A stretch of 26,626 bases of DNA from Bacteroidota bacterium (lineage in GTDB: Bacteria > Bacteroidota > Bacteroidia > CAILMK01). The notes beneath the pieces are model-generated. The model saw only the letters and a program-made list of their open reading frames with translations. It was not told the origin of the DNA and ran no database searches. Shown in pieces: positions 23,520 through 26,626 of this stretch (positions are counted from its first letter, which is position 1; every line of letters begins with the position of its first letter). A program made the position numbers and the translations under genes. The stretch is taken from NCBI GenBank assembly GCA_013287095.1, contig JABDEJ010000026.1, positions 1 through 26,626 of the forward strand. Direction: 5' to 3'.

Positions 23520-24752
23520 TTATTTGCCGGCAAGTTCTTTTGGGTATGAGAGGTAATATTTGGTAATCCCTTTGCCGATGTTGGTGATATTGAACTGGTC
23601 TGACACCTCTGCAAAATCCGCGATGGTATCGTCTTTCAGAAGAATTTTGATATTGATATCTTCGGATGTATATGTCTTGTTCTCAACCATATCAGAAAAA
23701 ACGAAATAGTCCGTTTCAGCCTCGCCGATTCCATACTTCAAAACCGCTTTTTCTTTTAATTCAGCAATGATTTCAGGCGATGGGGGGCTCTTGTAAAATT
23801 CTACCCTGAATAAGTCCCTATTGATCATTTTTTTGCATAATGCGGAAAGTATCACATCCGGATGCGTAACCCAGTTCTTAATGGACGCAAGAATGTCTAC
23901 ATCGTCAAGCAGTGCAAAGGTATCTAAAACTTTTGAATCCGTCAAAAAGGCCGTTTTATTAATTTTCTGGCCCAGAAAGTACGCAAAAGCCGGGGTAGCA
24001 AAAAGTTGCGCCCCGCCCAGGGCCAGTTCGCGCGCCCGCTCCAGGATTTTGATGATGAGCATCTCCGCCGAGAGAACGGTTTTGTGCAAATACACCTGCC
24101 AATACATAAAACTCCGCGCCATGAGGAATTTTTCAATGGAATAAATGCCCTTGTATTCGATGACGAGTTCGTTGTTCCGCACGTCCATCATCAGGATGAT
24201 CCTGTCGCTGCCGATGGTCCCCTCTGATACGCCGGTATAAAAGCTATCGCGACGCAGATAGTCGAGCCGGTCGCAGTCGATCTGGCCGCTCACGAGCTGG
24301 TGCAGGAATTTTTTGTGATAGGTGTCCTTAAATATCTCGATGGCAAGGCTGAGCTGTCCGTTGAATTGCTCGTTGAGCCTGTTCATAAACAGCACCGAAA
24401 TTTCTTCGTGACTGATATCCTCTGCCAATGTCTTTTCAAGCGCATGAGAAAATGGTCCGTGACCGATATCGTGCAGCAATATCGCTATCGAAGCTCCGAT
24501 ATATTCTTCGTTACTAATATCTATCCCTTTTCGGCGCAGATTGTCGATAGCCATGTGCATGAGATGCAGACTGCCCAGCGCATGATGAAAACGGGTATGC
24601 AAAGCGCCGGGATACACCAATGAAGTCAACCCAAGTTGTTTTATATTCCTGAGCCTCTGGAAATAAGGATGCTCAATCAACTGAAAAATAATATCCAGCG
24701 GAATGATGACAAAACCATAAACCGGGTCGTTGACTATTTTGATTTTGGACAA
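23520..24752 (-). CDS. HD-domain phosphohydrolase, dGTPase/SAMHD1-like
   Basis: This 410-residue cytoplasmic protein has the full HD metal-site series: HTRFHHALGSLHLM (H56), LLHDIGHGPFSHALE (H94-D95), and a later aspartate in GQIDCDRLDYLRRDS, followed by YTGVSEG. This pattern is that of the dGTPase/SAMHD1-like family, whose members hydrolyse deoxynucleotides or other nucleotides. Homologues in Bacteroidota regularly precede lpxD, as here, but a functional link to lipid A is not known. The start codon is TTG (24750-24752): an in-frame stop lies 12 bases upstream, no ATG exists before the HD motif, and AAAAAAGG sits just ahead of it. It is the first gene of the operon. Confidence 0.92.
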   Translation of the reverse strand: MSKIKIVNDPVYGFVIIPLDIIFQLIEHPYFQRLRNIKQLGLTSLVYPGALHTRFHHALGSLHLMHMAIDNLRRKGIDISNEEYIGASIAILLHDIGHGPFSHALEKTLAEDISHEEISVLFMNRLNEQFNGQLSLAIEIFKDTYHKKFLHQLVSGQIDCDRLDYLRRDSFYTGVSEGTIGSDRIILMMDVRNNELVIEYKGIYSIEKFLMARSFMYWQVYLHKTVLSAEMLIIKILERARELALGGAQLFATPAFAYFLGQKINKTAFLTDSKVLDTFALLDDVDILASIKNWVTHPDVILSALCKKMINRDLFRVEFYKSPPSPEIIAELKEKAVLKYGIGEAETDYFVFSDMVENKTYTSEDINIKILLKDDTIADFAEVSDQFNITNIGKGITKYYLSYPKELAGK

Positions 24753-24774
24753 ACCTTTTTTCTATTTAGGAGCG

Positions 24775-24782
24775 CAAAGGTA
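24775..24782 (-). promoter_or_regulatory. -7 promoter box of the HD-lpxD-lpxC/fabZ-lpxA operon
   Basis: The minus strand reads TACCTTTG, an exact TAnnTTTG match, 22 bases before the TTG start codon of the HD gene. The expected -33 TTTG is not seen at 19-21 bases, where the sequence is a degenerate AAATTTG-type ladder. No other good box lies between the HD gene and the GIY-YIG region. Confidence 0.6.
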
Positions 24783-24784
24783 CA

Positions 24785-24876
24785 AATTTGGGGATTTGAG
24801 AATTTGGGAATTTGAGGATGGGGGGACAATGTACTGATATGTTGATGTGATAATGTGTTGATGGGCTGGTGCAAGC
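24785..24876. repeat. Degenerate short-period intergenic repeats
   Basis: Two ladders lie side by side: units like AATTTGGG and ATTTGAG (about 24785-24820), and units like GTTGATGTGATAATGT (about 24828-24863). They are noncoding and variable in period. They resemble slippage-prone intergenic filler common in this group. Confidence 0.6.
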
Positions 24877-24882
24877 AATGAT

Positions 24883-24965
24883 CCTACGAAGTGCGTCATT
24901 GCGGTAAGGGTTTGAGGCACGAGAACCCGCAAGCCGCAATCCCATGACCGATCTCCGAACGTCAT
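24883..24965. repeat. ~84-bp repeat, copy A (left of the GIY-YIG gene)
   Basis: This copy begins CCTACGAAG and ends CCGAACGTCAT. It aligns with 25391-25474 in the same orientation, sharing the ends, TTGCGG, TTTGAGG.ACGA and CCGCAATCCC, with scattered differences. Internally GTCATTGCGG can pair with CCGCAATcccATGAC, so each copy can fold into an imperfect hairpin. It ends 29 bases before the GIY-YIG start codon. Confidence 0.75.
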
Positions 24966-24994
24966 AAAAGCGTTCTTTCACTATATTCGCAATC

Positions 24995-25288
24995 ATGAAA
25001 AAAGGCGGTTGCGTTTACTTCATGGCTAATGCAAACAACGAAGTGCTTTATGTTGGAGTCACTTCCGACTTAATTACGAGAGTTTATCAACACAAAACCA
25101 AAGTATTTCCAAAATCCTTTACAGCAAAATACAACTGCAATAAAGTGGTTTATTATGAATCCTTTCATACTATTGAAGAGGCTATTGCGAGAGAAAAAAA
25201 TATCAAAAACTGGAGAAGGGAATGGAAAGATGAATTGATAAGTAAAATGAATCCAGAGTGGAAAGATCTTACTGATGAGTTGGTTTGA
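24995..25288 (+). CDS. GIY-YIG domain protein (97 aa)
   Basis: This is a single-domain GIY-YIG nuclease-fold protein: VYF at 7-9 and YVG at 19-21 stand for the GIY and YIG motifs. R29 follows in SDLITRVYQHK, and E67 in AIAREKNIKNW is the expected catalytic glutamate. The ending NPEWKDL is common in this subfamily (COG2827/UPF0213-like). All catalytic positions look intact. The natural substrate of these small proteins is not established. The gene stands alone, with a copy of an ~84-bp repeat on each side and a REP-like hairpin right after it, so it may act on or depend on those repeats. Confidence 0.93.
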   Translation: MKKGGCVYFMANANNEVLYVGVTSDLITRVYQHKTKVFPKSFTAKYNCNKVVYYESFHTIEEAIAREKNIKNWRREWKDELISKMNPEWKDLTDELV

Positions 25289-25327
25289 AAAGTAGCATTG
25301 TCGTTACCTCGGAGTGTATGTCAGGGG

Positions 25328-25380
25328 ATTGCGGATCACGCTGAGGCAAGCTCAAGCGGTCCGCAATGACGCGCTTTTTT
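25328..25380 (+). terminator. REP-like hairpin followed by T6 after the GIY-YIG gene
   Basis: ATTGCGGATCACGCTGAG pairs with CTCAAGCGGTCCGCAAT (25328-25367, small mismatches) around a 5-base loop, and a T6 run follows at 25375-25380. It could end the GIY-YIG transcript. The bases CCGCAATGACGC just after the loop are the reverse complement of GCGTCATTGCGG in repeat copy A, so it belongs to the same repeat family in the opposite orientation. Confidence 0.65.
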
Positions 25381-25390
25381 CACCATTTTT

Positions 25391-25474
25391 CCTACGAAGC
25401 GTCTTTGCGGGCGAAGTTTTTGAGGTACGAAAAAACGAAGACCCGCAATCCCGTCACGAAACACCGAACGTCAT
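25391..25474. repeat. ~84-bp repeat, copy B (right of the GIY-YIG gene)
   Basis: This copy has the same orientation and ends as copy A (CCTACGAAG ... CCGAACGTCAT). TTGCGGG and CCCGCAA form its internal stem. The two copies and the hairpin between them bracket a segment of about 590 bases with the GIY-YIG gene as its only gene. Confidence 0.75.
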
Positions 25475-25493
25475 TAGAAGCTATGGTTGAAAT

Positions 25494-25697
25494 CTATGCA
25501 AATCTCTTGTGGTTTTTGGCATACCAGTTTGCGTTCACTTCATCTGCAAGTTTATCAACCTCAGATTGTTTCGCTTTGCTACCTGCTGTAGCCTCAAGAT
25601 ATTTTACATAGTCGATAAGGCGCTGCAGCCTCAAGCTGTCAACAGACGAAGAAACCGTAATGGTTATCTGGTTGCGTTTAGTCCATTCTATTTGCAT
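25494..25697 (-). CDS. Small conserved antitoxin-sized protein
   Basis: This 67-residue protein begins MQIEWTKRNQITITVSS, then has a helical LQRLIDYVKYLEATAGSKAKQSEVDKLADEVNANWYAKN. The LQRLIDY..Y.E.TA.SKA...DKLA.EVN..W pattern is one I associate with small Bacteroidota proteins often found singly or next to toxin-like genes, but no toxin is adjacent. The frame extends upstream to a TTG at 25727. I reject that start because it lies inside the promoter box TATATTTG; ATG at 25697 has AGGA 6 bases ahead. It probably works as a small regulator or antitoxin; confidence in function is low. Confidence 0.7.
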   Translation of the reverse strand: MQIEWTKRNQITITVSSSVDSLRLQRLIDYVKYLEATAGSKAKQSEVDKLADEVNANWYAKNHKRFA

Positions 25698-25724
25698 AAC
25701 ATCCTGTATTGTATAAATCAAACG

Positions 25725-25732
25725 CAAATATA
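25725..25732 (-). promoter_or_regulatory. -7 promoter box of the small minus-strand gene
   Basis: The minus strand reads TATATTTG (TAnnTTTG). Transcription would begin around 25718 and leave a leader of about 20 bases before the ATG at 25697. This box rules out the longer TTG-initiated frame. Confidence 0.6.
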
Positions 25733-25758
25733 GAAATTAATGTTCTGTTATTTACACA

Positions 25759-25773
25759 GCCGTCAGAGACGGC
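25759..25773. repeat. Small GC-rich hairpin, GCCGTC-aga-GACGGC
   Basis: A perfect 6-bp stem with a 3-base loop lies in the 213-base gap between the small minus-strand gene and the last gene. It is followed by GAGGCAGCGTCACGAATC, which looks like a fragment of an intergenic repeat. There is no T-run, so a terminator is unlikely. Confidence 0.5.
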
Positions 25774-25832
25774 GAGGCAGCGTCACGAATCTCTTGTAGT
25801 AATATTCGCGCCACCGGGGAAAATAAAGTTGT

Positions 25833-25840
25833 TACATTTG
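25833..25840 (+). promoter_or_regulatory. -7 promoter box of the last gene
   Basis: TACATTTG matches TAnnTTTG. It is 70 bases before the ATG at 25911, implying a leader of about 60 bases. No -33 TTTG is apparent. Confidence 0.5.
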
Positions 25841-25910
25841 CAATTGAGAACGGAAAATGCATTTTGACAATATGAAACTATGATTTATCAAATATAATAG
25901 GATAATGATT

Positions 25911-26626
25911 ATGAAACAAATTCTGTTCTTGCTTCTAATTCTTTGTATATTAACAATTTACAACGCTAATTCACAAAATTATTCAAATTGTCAAATCTAT
26001 TCCAATCTAATCCCACCGAGCACTTTAGATAAAACCCTCCATAATATAAGTCATTTTAAGGCAGGAGATACCATATATATAAATGAAGACCTGTTAAGGA
26101 ATACAAAAGAGAAAGAGTTCAACAAATATAAAGCCTACACACTGGAGTTCTTAAGATATGATAATGATGTAGAAGAGAAAAAATATCTTGGTTATTTGTA
26201 TAGAAAATATACTTGTCAAAATTGTAATGATATCTTTCCTGTCAGTGATTCATCCGTTTCTGTTTCTATTACGGATCCATCCGTAATTATTGAAACTAAA
26301 CGTAAAGTGTGCAGGCTAAGGTCAAATGCTGATTACAAATATAAAGGTTGGTTTGTGCTAAATAAAATTGCCCTAAATAAATTTTATAGTAAAAATAAAG
26401 ATCCTCTATACAATACATCAATATACAGTGCACCAGATGGATTACGTTTCAAACAATCTGTGCTATTATATGAGAAAAAACAGGATTACACTGCTACTAA
26501 TTATGGGAGTAAATTTAGAATAGATCCTGACATGGATAAATTAATAGAAAAATTTAATGGTGATACGTCAATAGTTTTGCCAGAAGGAGTTCATCGTGCA
26601 AATCCTGAAAAGTACATTGGGGAAAA
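25911..26626 (+). CDS. Secreted protein of unknown function, cut by the window end
   Basis: The frame from ATG 25911 stays open to the last base (238 codons, no stop). Residues 1-21 are a signal peptide (MKQILFLLLILCILTIYNANS, then QN). The rest is a soluble-looking chain with a KYTCQNC pair around residue 100 and one more cysteine in KRKVCRL. It has no repeat, no lipobox and no recognisable catalytic motif in the visible part. A+T-rich codons and the preceding TACATTTG box suggest a separate transcription unit. The C-terminus, where a T9SS tail might be, is outside the window. I cannot assign a family. Confidence 0.75.
   Translation, partial: MKQILFLLLILCILTIYNANSQNYSNCQIYSNLIPPSTLDKTLHNISHFKAGDTIYINEDLLRNTKEKEFNKYKAYTLEFLRYDNDVEEKKYLGYLYRKYTCQNCNDIFPVSDSSVSVSITDPSVIIETKRKVCRLRSNADYKYKGWFVLNKIALNKFYSKNKDPLYNTSIYSAPDGLRFKQSVLLYEKKQDYTATNYGSKFRIDPDMDKLIEKFNGDTSIVLPEGVHRANPEKYIGE

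Noticed and set aside
25697..25727. Ten-codon N-terminal extension of the small minus-strand protein from TTG
   Set aside because: The TTG lies inside the TATATTTG promoter box, so it would be upstream of the likely transcript start. The ATG at 25697 has an AGGA ahead of it.
1..26626. CRISPR array, transposase, integrase or rRNA
   Set aside because: No regularly spaced direct-repeat array, no transposase or recombinase motifs, and no rRNA-like sequence were seen in the window.

Overview
The window looks like a chromosomal segment of a Bacteroidota bacterium, probably of the Chitinophagales/Sphingobacteriales type. The main reasons are the fused lpxC-fabZ gene, a secreted protein with a type IX secretion (T9SS) C-terminal tail, several TAnnTTTG-type promoter boxes, and weak or absent Shine-Dalgarno sequences. 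This placement comes from gene content and was not checked by any search.

Bases 1 to about 11,900 are an accessory, defence-like island that reads as A/T-richer than the rest. It opens with a minimal nucleotidyltransferase and two tandem related small genes of unknown function. An unrecognised DPDNG-motif gene and a small XRE regulator follow; the regulator has a perfect 16-bp palindrome between its -33 and -7 promoter boxes. A five-gene minus-strand operon (6218 down to 2742) then encodes a double ubiquitin-like protein, an E1/ThiF-like adenylating enzyme with no cysteine, a Cys-rich DUF6527 protein, a membrane-anchored J-domain protein and a SIR2-like (probable NAD+-consuming) protein. Divergent from it is an XRE plus ImmA/IrrE metallopeptidase pair, followed by a 1406-residue protein with a Cap4/DUF4297-like nuclease domain, a STAND-type P-loop NTPase and a helical-repeat C-terminus. 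The island ends beside a tRNA-Arg(ACG) gene. A short motif, TTTTACGACnnTT(G/C)GC, occurs in three intergenic gaps at module boundaries.

Bases 12,000 to 19,130 hold mixed genes: a DUF2231-like membrane protein, a Uma2-family nuclease-fold protein, an ankyrin protein, a 42-residue membrane peptide, an SF1 (UPF1-like) helicase and a large secreted Asp-box/beta-propeller protein with a T9SS tail.

Bases 19,260 to 24,752 are conserved envelope genes on the minus strand: uppP, then the operon HD phosphohydrolase - lpxD - lpxC/fabZ - lpxA (first steps of lipid A synthesis plus fatty-acid dehydration). Bases 24,760 to 25,480 hold a GIY-YIG gene bracketed by two copies of an ~84-bp repeat plus a related REP-like hairpin. 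The window ends with a small antitoxin-sized protein and a secreted protein cut by the window edge.

The most promising candidate for an undescribed system is the Ubl/E1/DUF6527/J-protein/SIR2 operon with its divergent XRE-ImmA pair. Second is the neighbouring nuclease-STAND protein, and third the GIY-YIG gene with its surrounding repeats.
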